Below, piece by piece: positions 10,467 to 21,500 of a DNA stretch of 25,118 nt; within the stretch, counting starts at the first letter, position 1, and each line of letters starts with the position of its first letter. The notes beneath the pieces are model-generated. The model did no database searches. It saw nothing but the letters and a program-made list of their open reading frames with translations, and had not been told where the DNA came from. The position numbers and the translations under genes were made by a program. Location of the stretch: assembly GCA_034387635.1 (NCBI GenBank), contig JAOANU010000041.1, positions 1-25,118 on the forward strand, read 5' to 3'. The stretch is from Rhodosporidiobolus odoratus (Eukaryota > Basidiomycota > Microbotryomycetes > Sporidiobolales > Sporidiobolaceae).

Positions 10467-10741
10467 TCGCAGGATCACTACAAGCATCTCGGTATTGCTC
10501 GCGGCGCCTCGCCGGAGGAGATCATCCAGAGACAGCTGACAGAACCTTTGATGTCCCTATATGCTAGAGCGAAGACTCGGAAGGCATCCCTTTCCCGTTC
10601 TCATTCTTCTTCGCCGAGATAATCTTTGGCGGCTCGCGTCCGCCTGCGGCCGGTGCGAGCGGCAGGAGAGGGAGAGGAGGGCGTGGAGGGAGGGGGCGTG
10701 GCGACGGAGGACGCGGCAGGTCAAGGGGGAGAGGGAGGTAA
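10467..10741 (+). pseudogene. J-domain / RGG-tail gene fragment
   Basis: Directly after the duplicate, a CAG acceptor-like triplet precedes a frame (from 10473) reading DHYKHLGIARGASPEEI, which matches the start of DnaJ J-domains (D-Y-Y-x-x-L-G-V-x-x-x-A-S-x-x-E-I). The helix with the HPD motif is absent. About 40 nt further, after a ctgac...ctag acceptor-like sequence, a second frame (10565-10741) reads SEDSEGIPFPFSFFFAEIIF and then a Gly/Arg-rich tail of about 35 residues, ending at TAA 10739-10741. No GT donor between the pieces would splice them, so the middle seems deleted. Two readings are possible: the ends of one J-protein gene with its centre lost, or two unrelated scraps. It is convergent with REV1, whose stop is 119 bp away. 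Confidence 0.45.
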
Positions 10742-10859
10742 ATACCTAGAGGCGCTTAGAGACACGAAAAACCGATCCAAGAAAAAGGCCAATAATCATG
10801 TACGTGACAAGCAACAGTGACGACAACAAGAAAACGGAGAACAACAACGCAGAGAGGTC

Positions 10860-13800
10860 CTACAGCTTCAGGCAACAGCCCGTCTCCTTGAGCACCACCC
10901 AGTCCAGTCGCTGCTTGACCTGCTCGTAGCCTTCCCACCATACCCTACCCGTCCCGTCTACCTGCTCCGACCCCTTCCGACTACCGTACTCGCCCTCGAG
11001 AACGCACTCCCACCAACTCAAGACGTCCGTCGCCTTCTTCAGATCGTGACCTTTATCCCGCTGTGCGCACTTTTCAACGTACCTCCCCAGCGCATCGAGG
11101 TCCTTGCTGTCCGGTCCGTCCTCCTTGCTCGCCCCAACCCATTGCTCAATCCTGTCACAAATCTCGCCGAGTTCGCTCTGGCGGGAGAAGCGCGGTTCCA
11201 GGCGAATCGCAACGTCCTTGACGGGGGCGGTGGGTCGGGTGGACGAAGACGCTCGAACAGGGTTGCGAACGGTGAGGGACTGCAGCTGCTTGTAGAGCTT
11301 GATTTGCTGCTTCTGCGTGCGACTGCCGAGAGCGTCCCAGGCATCACCGAGGTTTGCCCGGACAGCCTGCGTGTCGCTCGGAGCGGCGGGGATAGGTGTC
11401 GGTGGAAGCACGATCACGGAAGGTCCAGCGGAGGCTTCGGCGGAAGAAGTAGAAGGCGACGAGGAGAGAGTGAGGTCGGTGACCGGAGGGGATAGAGCGC
11501 GCCCTTTGCCTTTGGTGGGCTTTGCGACCTTCGCCGGAAGTCGTCTTCGCTGTTGTGCGACGACTTCCCGCTGCATCTGTAGTGGAAGTCCGTGGTAGTA
11601 TTCGACGTCGATGTTCAACTTCTTCAGCTCCTTGTCCGAGATCGATGCGGCGGTAGAGGGTGCGACGCTTGGTTTCGACTGTCGAAACATGGAAGGAATG
11701 TATGGCTCGGAAGGCGCGGCGGGTCTTCCACCGCGATGCTGAGCAGCGCGGTCTGGCGGAGCGGGAGATGCGGGACAAGGTGAGGGTTCGTCGTCTGAGC
11801 TCGAGTCGAGCACGATTTCCAAAGGTCGTTCAGCAAGACGGGGTGGGGAGGGCGGCGGACGGAACTGCGCAGGATGCGGCTCTTCCGCTGTGTCGACACC
11901 TTTGGCTGGAAGAGCGGGGGAGGGCGTGCGTTCGATCTCGTGTCGTGAGGGCTGAAGCTGCTCCGTCGCGGGAAGAGGTGGAGGCGGCGCCAGTGTGGAT
12001 TTGCGAGGTGTGGGTGCAAAGGAAAGCTTGCCCTGCCCTTTTTCCAGCACTGCATCCACCGGAACGCCGTCCTTCTCGAGCTTCTGCAGTTGAATACCGA
12101 TTCCTCGCAGCTCGTGCGGAGGGTTCTGCATATTCTTGACCAGCTTCCAGGCGATGTCTGCGATCGCGGCAGAATCATCACTGGCGGGGGCGAGAGCGGA
12201 AGACTTGGTCTCGTCATTAGTCCAGCCATGGCCGAGCTGGAAGATGGGAACGGCCAGTCAGGGCTCGTAGCGGATACAGACTGAGAGACAGACGAACCAT
12301 CTTGGGCGCGTCGACGGGGGCTTCAGGGTGACGGACCATGATCTTGAGAGTGATCTGACGCGCTTTGAGGCCTTGTTCGACGAGACGCTTGGTCGTTTCG
12401 GTCGCAAGTTGACGAATGAACCGCTGCCCGTCGATGCAACAGGGAGAGAAGCGAAGAGGCGGTTTAGTCCATCTTTCCAGTTCGAGAAGACAAGAGAAAC
12501 GCACCTCGACCTGGTCATATCTTCCCTCCCCGAACCTGATCCCGTAGTTGACTTCGGCCGAAACAGACTGTCTCGCCTTTCCGGTCTCCAACTCCCTGGC
12601 ATCCACTCCACGCGCAAAGGCAGCGTAGGTTTCCGCATTCTTCTTGCCCAGTGCCCGCTCGAGATCGTACTTGTTCTTCTTGAGAAGGTCGCCGACAGTC
12701 CGCACGCCGAGTTCGCTTTCGAGCTTGTCACTCTGTTTCCAGCCGATACCAGGCAAAGCATCGACGTCAAGCGGGGCGAGGAAGGCGGGGACGTGGTCCG
12801 AGAGAAGGTGGAATGCGCCAGCGGGTTTGGCTTCGCGGGTCGCGAGCCGGGCAAGCAGGATGTTGTGCGAGACGCCGATTGACGCAGGGCATCCGGTAGC
12901 GGCGAAGATCTCCTCTCGGATCTGTTTGGCTAGGGCGAGGGCAGGAGAAGAGTCAGGTGCGATTGCGGGTGGCGCCGAGACTTCGAAGAGGACCTCGTCC
13001 ATCGAGCCGACCTGGAGAAAGGTGGCATGCGAGAGGAGGATTTCGTAGAACTTGAGAGAGATACTGCGTGACAGAGATGCGATTAGCCAGGTGATAGTTG
13101 AACCCGGAGAAGAGGGCCTACGCTTTGTAGTGATCGAACTCGAAGGGAATGGTTTGCAAATCCGGGCACAGCTCACGACCGCGACCGAGGCTGAGACATA
13201 TAAGTAGTCGGTATACATAGTACGAAAGGATACCCTGACGAGGGGTTGCAGGACGCACCTCATCCCATTCTTCACCCCCTTCTCCCTCGCCTCGTACGAG
13301 CAACTCGCAATCTCACTGGTCGACGCCTCTGCCCCGTCCTTCCCTCGGGCATGACAGACAGCAAGTGGTTTCCTTCGCAGTTCCGGCCGAGTCGTAAGTC
13401 CCGCCGAGACGAAGAAGCAGTCGAGGTCGCAATGCATGACCGTCCGCCCATCCGCTGCCGTGCCCGTGAGCTTCTTCTGCTTCTTCCCCTTTTGCAACGC
13501 TGGCGGAGGATGCTCGGTATAGTATCGCGAGACGAGCAGTTTTAGCTCCTCTTTGAACGAGCTGAGATGGTGCAAGCGGCTCTGGGCGAAGTACCCGGCG
13601 AGGAAGTCTTCCGAAGCCGAGGTATGCTTGGCGAGCCACTCGGGGTCTTGCAGAAGGGCACTCTGTTTCTCGCTGCGTTGGGCTTGAGGGAGCCACGACC
13701 GTGAGTCTTCTGTCGGGGCTTGGGGAGAATCGGTGGTAGCGGGAAGGTTTGCACGGCGCGAAGGTGTTGCCGGGCGGGAAGGAAGAAAGGGGCGGGAAGG

Positions 13801-14889
13801 TGATGTTGCGCGAGGAGACGATACTGTCGCTCGAGGGGGTTCCATACTGGCCTTCGCTTGACTGTTAACGGTGGTCGGTCGGGGAGGGTCAGGGCGAACA
13901 GCCGATCGGCGTGGGTGGAAGAACGTCTTTGCGGTAGACGAGGAAGCGCTGCCATGACCTTGTGCAATGAGAGCCTCCTTGGCGAGCCGAGCGCCCCGAG
14001 CCGACAAGGACTCCCTCGTCTCGACCTTCTTCGGCGAAGCTGGAGCAGGTTCCGGCTTGCGAGTCCCGCCGCCGCGGGGCCCCATCATGGCGATCAGGCT
14101 TCGCTGAGCGGTCTGCATTCCGTTCGGGTTGTGCTCGTCGGAAGCCACCATAACTCGGTCCTCGGTGCGGGGCGCTGCCAAAAGGGCATACTCCTTCCAG
14201 TTTTTAAGCCGACCTTCCCGTGCGGAATCGACGAGCCAGTCGGATGTCGCGACTTTGTACGCAGCGAACTCCTTCTTCTTGGACGGGGTGAGATTGGATG
14301 CGATGATGTGAGTGACAAGGGCTTTCTTGTCGAGGTATGGAACGTAGACGCCGCCGTGGAGGACGAGAAGGTGTTGTAGCTCGGGGAGTGAAATGCCTTC
14401 GGTGAAGCCGTTGATCTGTAGTACAAGGAAGGTGAGCATTTGCTAGTCGCAAGCTTGAGGAAGCGGGGTATGTACGTAGACTGCCAGGTTTTTGAAGATC
14501 TGCAGCTTTTCCCCCTCGCCCTCGAGTAACGCCTTATTCTGGACTTGTAGCTTTGCCCGCTTATTTCGCAGATAGATCCCCTGGTAGTATTCATTCGATA
14601 ATGTCAGCTAGTCAGCTCACAAGCAGAACGAGCGTACGATGTCACCGAAGTTGAGCGCCTCATACTGGGCGGCATCTCGGTAGTCTTTCTCCTCCTGCGC
14701 ACTTGCCGAACTGGCCGACTGGGTTGGTTCCTGCGCGTGAACTCTGTCGGTTACAGTACGTTTGGTCCCCCGCGAGTCGATGGCAGCAGAGCTGGCCGCG
14801 TGAGTGAGGGAAGAGGTGTCAAGATCGAGCAGGGCGCGTTCGAGCTCGTCGTCCGGCGGGAAGAACGAGTCTTGTTCTTGATCTGCCAT
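10860..14889 (-). CDS. REV1: DNA repair protein REV1, Y-family deoxycytidyl transferase (1214 aa)
   Basis: Nuclear translesion polymerase. It inserts dCMP opposite abasic and bulky lesions and scaffolds Pol zeta. Exons on the minus strand: 14889-14638, 14580-14476, 14415-13259, 13190-13122, 13063-12505, 12423-12298, 12236-10860; total 3645 nt. Features: the family motif YLRNKRAKLQ (about 87), a BRCT domain (about 112-198; LLVLHGGVYVPYLD, ATSDWLVDS), the Y-family palm with MHCDLDCFFVS (metal-binding Asp about 449) and SMDE (Asp550/Glu551), the SIGVSHNILLARLATREAKP block, the thumb (LPGIGWKQSDKLESELGV), the little finger, the LGHG and RGIGIQLQKL signatures after the catalytic core, one ubiquitin-binding motif (IDVEYYHGLPLQMQREV, about 967-983) and the C-terminal partner-binding domain (about 1115-1214). 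SMDE replaces the more usual SCDE, with both acidic residues kept. Introns are uniformly short (57-81 nt). The start was taken at 14889 because the longer frame upstream has no ATG in frame. Confidence 0.95.
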
Positions 14890-15338
14890 CACATAAGCAT
14901 TATAAGCCAAGAAGAGAAGGCGAGAATGGTGGAAGCAGGAACAATTGCAAGTTGATTGACATCTCGAGGTTGGTTTTGTCCTCGTTCAAGTTCACTTGCT
15001 ATCCGATAAGAGCAAATTGACTACATAGAACAGCGTACCAGCTTATCAGCCCCACCTTGATCAACATCGTCCCGTACTACGCCGACCTCGTCTCCTTCAA
15101 CCCTCGTGCACGGTTACCATCAAGTCCGAAGCCAGCGTATGCACAGCTCGCTATCTTATCGCGCGTCGACTCGCTGCCGGCAAGATGCATGGGCAAGGCC
15201 TTGTCGCTGGTGTCTCCGAAAGTGCGGTTTCTGACCAGTGACCTTTCCCTTTCGCTTCCACGTGCGTGCGATCTTGTCGTAAACAACAGTCTAGTCCGCT
15301 GACACGTGTAGAATGACTCGCTACCGCAGCCGCTCAAC
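14890..15338. other. Intergenic stretch upstream of REV1
   Basis: Contains the REV1 promoter and leads into the F-box/LRR relic. A short plus-strand frame (about 15057-15302) reads YYADLVSFNPRARLPS and similar, but shows no family signature. I see no RNA gene. Confidence 0.4.
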
Positions 15339-16740
15339 TTGGCCCGTGTCGGCTCTCGGAACCTCGAAATTTGCACTCAGGACGACTTTGCTCGACAGAT
15401 CCTTTCGGTTCGCCTCGCGCTATCAGCCCAAAATGTGCAACAGTCCGACTGTCTAGGAATGAGTACAACACCTCACTTGGTCAAGGATCAGCTGGCATCA
15501 CTCAGCCAAATCGCGCGGCTGACTCAGATCACGGTCGACTATACCGCCGCCCAGCTTGACAACTTCTTCGATGGATTCAGTCGAACATACCACAACCCTT
15601 CGAACGAACCCGAGTCAGACTTCTACAGTTTTCAATAAGAAGCTACGAGCGGACAGCAGCAAGCGGCGCCGACTCGGTTCACATCGTCGCCCTCCTCTCC
15701 CTCAGCCCCGAAGCCGTCCAGGAGCTTTCGTTGTCGAGAAACGACTCTCGGTTTTAGGACTTTACGAACCCTTGGGGTCAGGATTTCCAAATAATTCTTC
15801 AGCATGGCGATGTGGTGCGGAGGAAAGACCTGTCTACGGAGAACTCGGCGCTGAGGGAGGCAATCCAGAAGTGCACGTCTTTGCGGTCCCTTCGTATCTT
15901 CTCTACCGCCGCACGAGACCACGCCGCCATCCATGCCAGCTGGTTGACGGATCATCCGGTCTTGCCGTCTCTTCCTTCCCTCTCGCTCACCCTAAACTCC
16001 GCCGATGCCATCTGTCCCTCCACATGCCACACGTCGACGATACCGCCGGTCCGCCGCAGGACGCTTATGCCCTTCCGTCACTCGAGACTCTCAAGCTCAA
16101 CCAGCCGGACCTCGACGACGTCGTGCAAACCCTGGAATTTCTCGACCTCTCGCAACTCAAGTTACTGAGTCTCTGCATCGCCGACTTCGATAATGAGGAG
16201 GGTTCCGGACCAGAGGATTTGCCCTGCATGACTTTCCTCCTCGACTGGCTTCAGCAGCACGAACAGGTGGAAACCCTCCACCTCTCGGCGTCGGAGTCGA
16301 AAGGGGTTTGGCCAGCCGAGATGCTCCAGTGGCTCAAGCACGAGCTTCTCTGGTATACGCCGCCGGTCGCCGCTCTCCAATGTAGCAATCTGGAGCCCGA
16401 ACGCCGTATTGGACGAGGCGGAGGAGTTGCTCGATTGGGCGGTAGCAACATGTCAAGCGCGTGCGGGCGCGTGAGGGAACGTTGGGCGATGCGGCATCTG
16501 TCTTCAGGAGTGTGTCGGAGCTCTACAAACTCAGGATGTTGGAGGATGAATGTAATATACAGTGCGCTTCGTGTTCGACTTCGTTTCCTTCCGTCCCCCG
16601 AACCTATCCGCCTACGACGCCTAGACGGCAATTACAATCACTGGTTCTCTCGACCTCTCGCAGGTCGCTCTGAGTGGTGCAGAGTTGCCTCCCAAGGTGG
16701 AGGAATCGTCTCTCCACCCCCGCATCCTCGAGCTTCTGCC
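15339..16740 (+). pseudogene. F-box/LRR-family relic with several lesions
   Basis: Leucine-rich segments appear in order but in different frames: KDQLASLSQIARLTQITVDY (to 15638), VHIVALLSLSPEAVQELSLS followed by an in-frame TAG (15756-15758), then in the same frame DFQIILQHGDVVRRKDLSTE and IQKCTSLRSLRIFS to about 16010. The next segment, LPSLETLKLNQPDLDDVVQT with LSQLKLLSLCIADFDNEEG and LLDWLQQHEQVETLHLSASE, is in another frame to about 16380. Traces such as VLDEAEELLDWAVATCQARA and SVSELYKLRMLEDE follow in further frames. The layout resembles the C-terminal repeat region of the window's other F-box genes, but I cannot point to an F-box. No normal-sized introns connect the pieces, so it is most likely a pseudogene. 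REV1 is transcribed away from it. Confidence 0.5.
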
Positions 16741-17075
16741 TGTTGATCCTACACCTCCTCGCAGCTAGCCTGCGCATTTAGAAGTCCCGTGAACTTTGCA
16801 ACATGCTATTGCAATTTCATCTTCCGTCGCACTCGAGAGCGGGGGAAGCAGTGCGAACGGGCGAGAGTAAGACTAAACACCGCCGTGTACTGACGCTGCG
16901 GTACGCGGCCTCGAGAGACAGTGCGCGAAGGCGAGCAAGAAACCTCTGTGCCTGGTCATAGCTGAACACACCTGTATCCAGCCCAGCCCTCCCAAGACAG
17001 CTTGCGCTAGAACTGCTCGCCAATCCATACCGCTTGAGCAGTAAAGCCTTCTAGCAGCGTCACGAGTCGCTACGG
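16741..17075. other. Intergenic stretch, uS5m 3' flank
   Basis: No open frame of note and no tRNA-like T-loop sequence was seen. It separates the F-box relic from the stop codon of the uS5m gene. Confidence 0.4.
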
Positions 17076-18411
17076 CTAAGCGCTCACATCCACCGCCCGC
17101 CGACCGCGACCCCGTCCGACCTCCTCTGCACTCCGCATGCCCTGCGTCTTCTTGTTGCGACGCTGACCCTTCTGGCGAGCGAAGCCGCCCATGTCTGCCC
17201 GCAGAAAGGGTGGAGGGGACAAGGAGCGTATGAGATGAAGACGCGGAGATTGGGTATGACCAGTGGATGAACGGAGCGGGAACGGACGAAAGGAAAATTG
17301 CGGGAGGAAGAGTAAAGTTCCTCTAAGTCAGCGGAGGCTTAATCAGGTTGCTGATAGGGGTGACGCACCAGATGGCACACTTCCTCCGTGCAGCATGCTC
17401 ACCGCGAGCTTGATCACCCTCGTGGGGTTCCTCGAGCCGTACACCTTGGCCGACAAGTCCGAGATTCCTGCCGCCTTGGCGAGTTGGTGGATGTGCGGGT
17501 TGGTGCGAAGACCGAAGCCTGGTGCGAATGAGAATGACCAGGCAAGGGTGGAAGGGAGAATGATGGAAGGCAGGGAAAGAGTGTGGAAGAGAAGGGAGGC
17601 ACAGGAGGAATGAAAGGGGCAAACAGTAGTACATCAATGTTGACAGTCAGTATGGCTACGTGTGAGAAGTGCAAACGGAGAGCGACGAACCGGGAGGCCT
17701 GCTCCTCATTTCAACCTTGCACGTTCCGAAATTACTCCTCATGGTTCCCCATACGGTGCGGTCTTCGTACCGCTCGACGTAGTCCATACTCCGGACGGCC
17801 TGGTTGAAGGCCTTTTGCACGGCCTTTTGTGCCGTCTCGTCCTTGCCCTCGCCAACGCCGAGCAAGCCTTTGCCGTTTCCGACGACGGTCAAGGCGTACA
17901 TGCTGGGCATCTTGCCCTTGGACTTCATGGTGACGACGCGCTTGACGACGAGGGGAAAGCGGTACAGGTTGCGGATCTCGCCGGTCGAGAGGTGGGTGAC
18001 CTGGGCGAGGTGGGATACGGAATCGTCTTCTCCAGGAGAGGCATCGAGTTGGTCCTCGGTAGGTCGGGGCTGGTGGTAGCCTGCGTTGTTGGGAGTGTCG
18101 TTGAAGAGACTGACGTGTACGTCTCCCTTTTGGCCTGGACGGGTTGCGGCGGGAACGGAGAAGGATTTCGACGGAGGAAGGTCGAGGATGGGATCAAAGG
18201 ACGAGAGTGAGGATTGAGAGAGGGTTCGGAGGTAAGCGAGCGAGGTTGGAGGTAGGTCTGATCTGGTTATCTGCTGTGCTTGTTGCGGTGTAGCTGCTGT
18301 TGAGGAGGATTGAGAGAGGAGCGAGGCGGACGAAGTAAAAGGTTGTCGACCTCGAGGCGATGAGCGACTGAGTGATCGCAAGAGTGAGGAGGGTGTCCGT
18401 GTGAATGACAT
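17076..18411 (-). CDS. MRPS5: Mitochondrial ribosomal protein uS5m (MRPS5), 329 aa
   Basis: Component of the small mitoribosomal subunit, homologous to bacterial S5. Exons on the minus strand: 18411-17691, 17518-17369, 17194-17076; total 990 nt, ending TAG. The first about 50 residues (MSFTRTPSSLLRSLSRSSPR onward) are rich in Ser/Arg and poor in acidic residues, as expected for a matrix-targeting presequence. The S5 N-terminal dsRNA-binding-like domain spans about 142-241 (RVVTMKSKGKMPSMYALTVV, GNGKGLLGVGEGKDETAQKA). The S5 C-terminal domain follows in exon 2 (FGLRTNPHIHQLAKAAGISD, VYGSRNP). Exon 3 encodes a basic tail (GGFARQKGQRRNKKTQGMRS) and a final GRGRRAVDV, typical of mitochondrial S5. 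Introns are 172 and 174 nt with gttcgt and gtgcgt donors. The start of the RRM gene is 153 bp away in the opposite direction. Confidence 0.9.
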
Positions 18412-18564
18412 CCTAGTTCAGTACAGCAGTATAAGTCTGCTAGAGTAGGTTCAAGTTGACAATCGGTTTGAACCGCATTGGATTTCATCTCCGCCTCGAC
18501 TTGAAACTCTCGTCGGTCTTCTCTGGCTCTGCTGCGATAGTCTAGCCCAGTGCAGTCTGTGGGA
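18412..18564. promoter_or_regulatory. Compact bidirectional promoter region, MRPS5 / RRM gene
   Basis: Only 153 bp separate the two divergent start codons, so both promoters and 5' UTRs must be packed here or overlap the genes. A weak tataag match lies near 18431. No other element was recognised. Confidence 0.45.
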
Positions 18565-21500
18565 ATGGATCAACCACTTGTACGCTCTCTCCCTTTCCTG
18601 CTTCTCCCTCGGCGGATTCATCCAACTCAGCCCTTCCCCCCTTCGCTACATCGTCGATCTGCCTCATTCACGCTAACCCGCAACTCGATCTGGCAATGCA
18701 GGGCGACCCTCCGCCGGGTAGTCTCCAGCCGCGCGCCTTGCCCTATCTCCCCGGTGGATGCTCAGACGCTCTAGCGCAACCCCTCCCCCACCCGCCTCGA
18801 ACATCTTCTCCTCTCCCGCCGCCTCATTCCTTTGTCGCCCCGCCCCCTCTGCCACACTCGGACAGTGCACCTGCTCTCCCGCTCCACCTCCAACGGCCCC
18901 CACTCCCCTCGGCCTACTCGACCCCACCCCCTCGCTCGTCGTCTCCCTACTCTGCCAACCTTGCCGATGCTCAGCCCCGTATGAACTTGGTCGAGAGGCT
19001 GCAAGCGTCGCAGGCCCAAGACACGCGCACCCAACTCTTTGTCAGCAATCTGCCCTTCCGCGTCCGCTGGCAGGACCTCAAGGATCTCATGAGAAAATGC
19101 GGTACCGTCCTGAGGGCAGACGTGGCTTTGAGTTCGACTGATGGGTGCGTCGTGTTGCTCTCCACACGTTCTCAACCGCACTCTTGCGCTCGGCTGTACT
19201 AACTTCGTGCTGCGGCCTTGTTTTTTCCCCTTTCCTCGTCTCCTACTTCTTCTCCCTCCTCTCCCTCCTCTTTCCCTTCCTCTTCTCACTCCACCCTCTA
19301 CCTATCGTGTCACTCTGATCTCCCTCTATTCTCCTCGCGCCTAACGGCACCTTCGTGTCGTCGCGCTCGCACATTGCAGCCGCTCCCGAGGTTTCGGCGT
19401 GGTTCTGTTTGCCTCGCACGCCTCTGCTCTTCAGGCCATTGCAACCTACCACGGCTACACATGGCAGACTCGGATCCTCGATGTGCGGGTCGATGCCCAA
19501 GATCCGACGGGGGCTCTCGCTCTAGCCGAAGCGAACCGAGCGATGGCGGTCGAAAGAGGCCGGCGAGAGGCAGAGCGGCGAGTCGGGATGGGTTCCGCTC
19601 CGGCGGCGGCTATGGGCATGAACGGGCACGCGGGTGTGGGCGGCATGCAGACCATGCTGGTCCCCGTAACGGTGCCGTCTCCGGCCGGTCAATACCTCGC
19701 TCCACCCCCGCCTTTGGCAGCATCTGCCCCACCCGCTTCTCCAGCTCAAGCACCCGCTCAACCTCCCTTCACCGAAGCCCGACGTTCCACCACGCAAGAT
19801 GCGCTGCGCCCCTCTTCGGCTTCTGGGGTGCCGCTTTCCCGGCCGCACTCGAGCAGCGGGGCGTCGCGTTCTGCCTCGCCCTTTCTCCCTCCTCCTTCGT
19901 CCTCGCCGGTCCTCTCCCGCCGGGAGACGGATCGTCGGGCACCCTCCCCCTTCCCCTCCGCGATCGCCCCCTCGCTGGCTCCGCCCTTGCCTCTACCGCC
20001 TTCGAATAGGGATGTTCCACCTCAGCTCGCTCTCGCCGCACAACAAGCCCAGCAGGATGGTCCGCCTCAAGTACAGTACATCCCAGTTCCCGTCTTCCCG
20101 CCGCCTTCCGGCTTCCTGGGTGGGATGGGCGTCCATCCCATGGGCTATGCGGTCCCTCCCGTGCCGTTCGTGGGCGCGGCTATGGGTTCATCAGGAGGAA
20201 TGACAGGCGCTGGGCCAATGCATGGGGGCTTGGCGGGATACTACGCGGTACGTTGTCTTGTTCATGTGCCGAGTAGCCTGTACCGGAGTTTCCCCGTCTC
20301 GCCTCGCTTTGACAACTCCGAGGGACTGCAGCTGATCCGCTGTTGGTTCTGCAGGCTCAGAACCGCGCCTCGCCTGGCCCGCAGCAGCAACAGCAGTACA
20401 CCAATCGTCACCTCTTCGTCGGCAATGTACGGAGACCCTTTCCTCCGTATGCCCTACTTGAACTGACCTCGTGCCTATCCTCAACATCAGCTGCCTTTCA
20501 GTACACAATGGCAAGAACTGAAGGATCTGATGCGTGGAGCCGGTTCCGTTCTTCGCGCCGACATCGCTCAAGGGCCAGACGGGCGTAGTCGGGGCTTCGG
20601 AAGTGTGCTCTTTGCGACTCCGCAAGACGCAGAGCGAGCTGTTCAGATGTTCAACGGGCACGATTTTGGCGGAAGAGGGCTCAAGGTTAGTGCGGGTCTG
20701 ATCTTCTTTCCTCGCGCCTGGCGCAGATAAATAGCAAGCCCACACGGTATGCTGATGCCGCTTACTTGTCCTCCCTCGACTGCTCTATGTCGCTGTACCT
20801 CGCTTTCCGTCGCTGCTTGCGCTCGCAGGTTCACTTCGACAAGTTCTCCGGGGCAGGAATTAACGGTCTCTCGAATGGCACTGCGCCTAATTCGAATTAC
20901 GGCTCTCCATCCTCCTCCCCTTACCTATCGCACCCCGCCCCGCCGCCACCCCCGTACCTTCAGCAGCAGCAGCAGCAACTTCATCAGTTCATGCAGGCTC
21001 CTATGCCAATGCCGGCTTACCCGCAGCGAACAGTCAGCGCCTTCGAGCAGCAGCAGCAGTACGAGGCCGGTCCATCCGCTCTTTCGCAGCCGCAGTACGC
21101 TCATCTGCAGCGAGAGGCGGGAAACCTCCGCGATCGAGGAGACGTCCAACCATCGCCTCTCGCGAATCCGCTCTTCAACCACACGCCGCTCTCCCCGCCT
21201 GCGCTGGAGAAGGCGTACAGCTCCATCAGCAACGTCTCGAGCAGCAGCGGGAGCATTATCCCAGAAGCGGCGCCTCGGCCGTCGACCGCGTCGTCAAACC
21301 GCCCTGGAACTGCAGGCGCGCCTGGTGATGGTGCTCCTCCCTCTTCCGCTTCTTCTTCCTCACCTTCGACCACCGCCGCCGACGTCGCTTCGCTTGCCCA
21401 CATCCCCCCGTCGATGTCGCACAAGCCGCATCCAGCCGCGCCCTCCCGTATCGCCATGCCTCCGCCCCTTCCGTTCTCTCTCGCCACTTCGGGTCCCTTG

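Noticed and set aside
15339..16740. Intact multi-exon F-box gene
   Set aside because: The GT...AG pairs needed to link the frames would be about 33-45 nt, shorter than any intron in the five intact genes, and the TAG at 15756 is not bypassed.
16800..17060. tRNA or other structured RNA
   Set aside because: No T-loop (GTTCRANNC) with matching acceptor stem could be found; a GGTTCAAG-like match near 22540 also lacked the rest of a tRNA.
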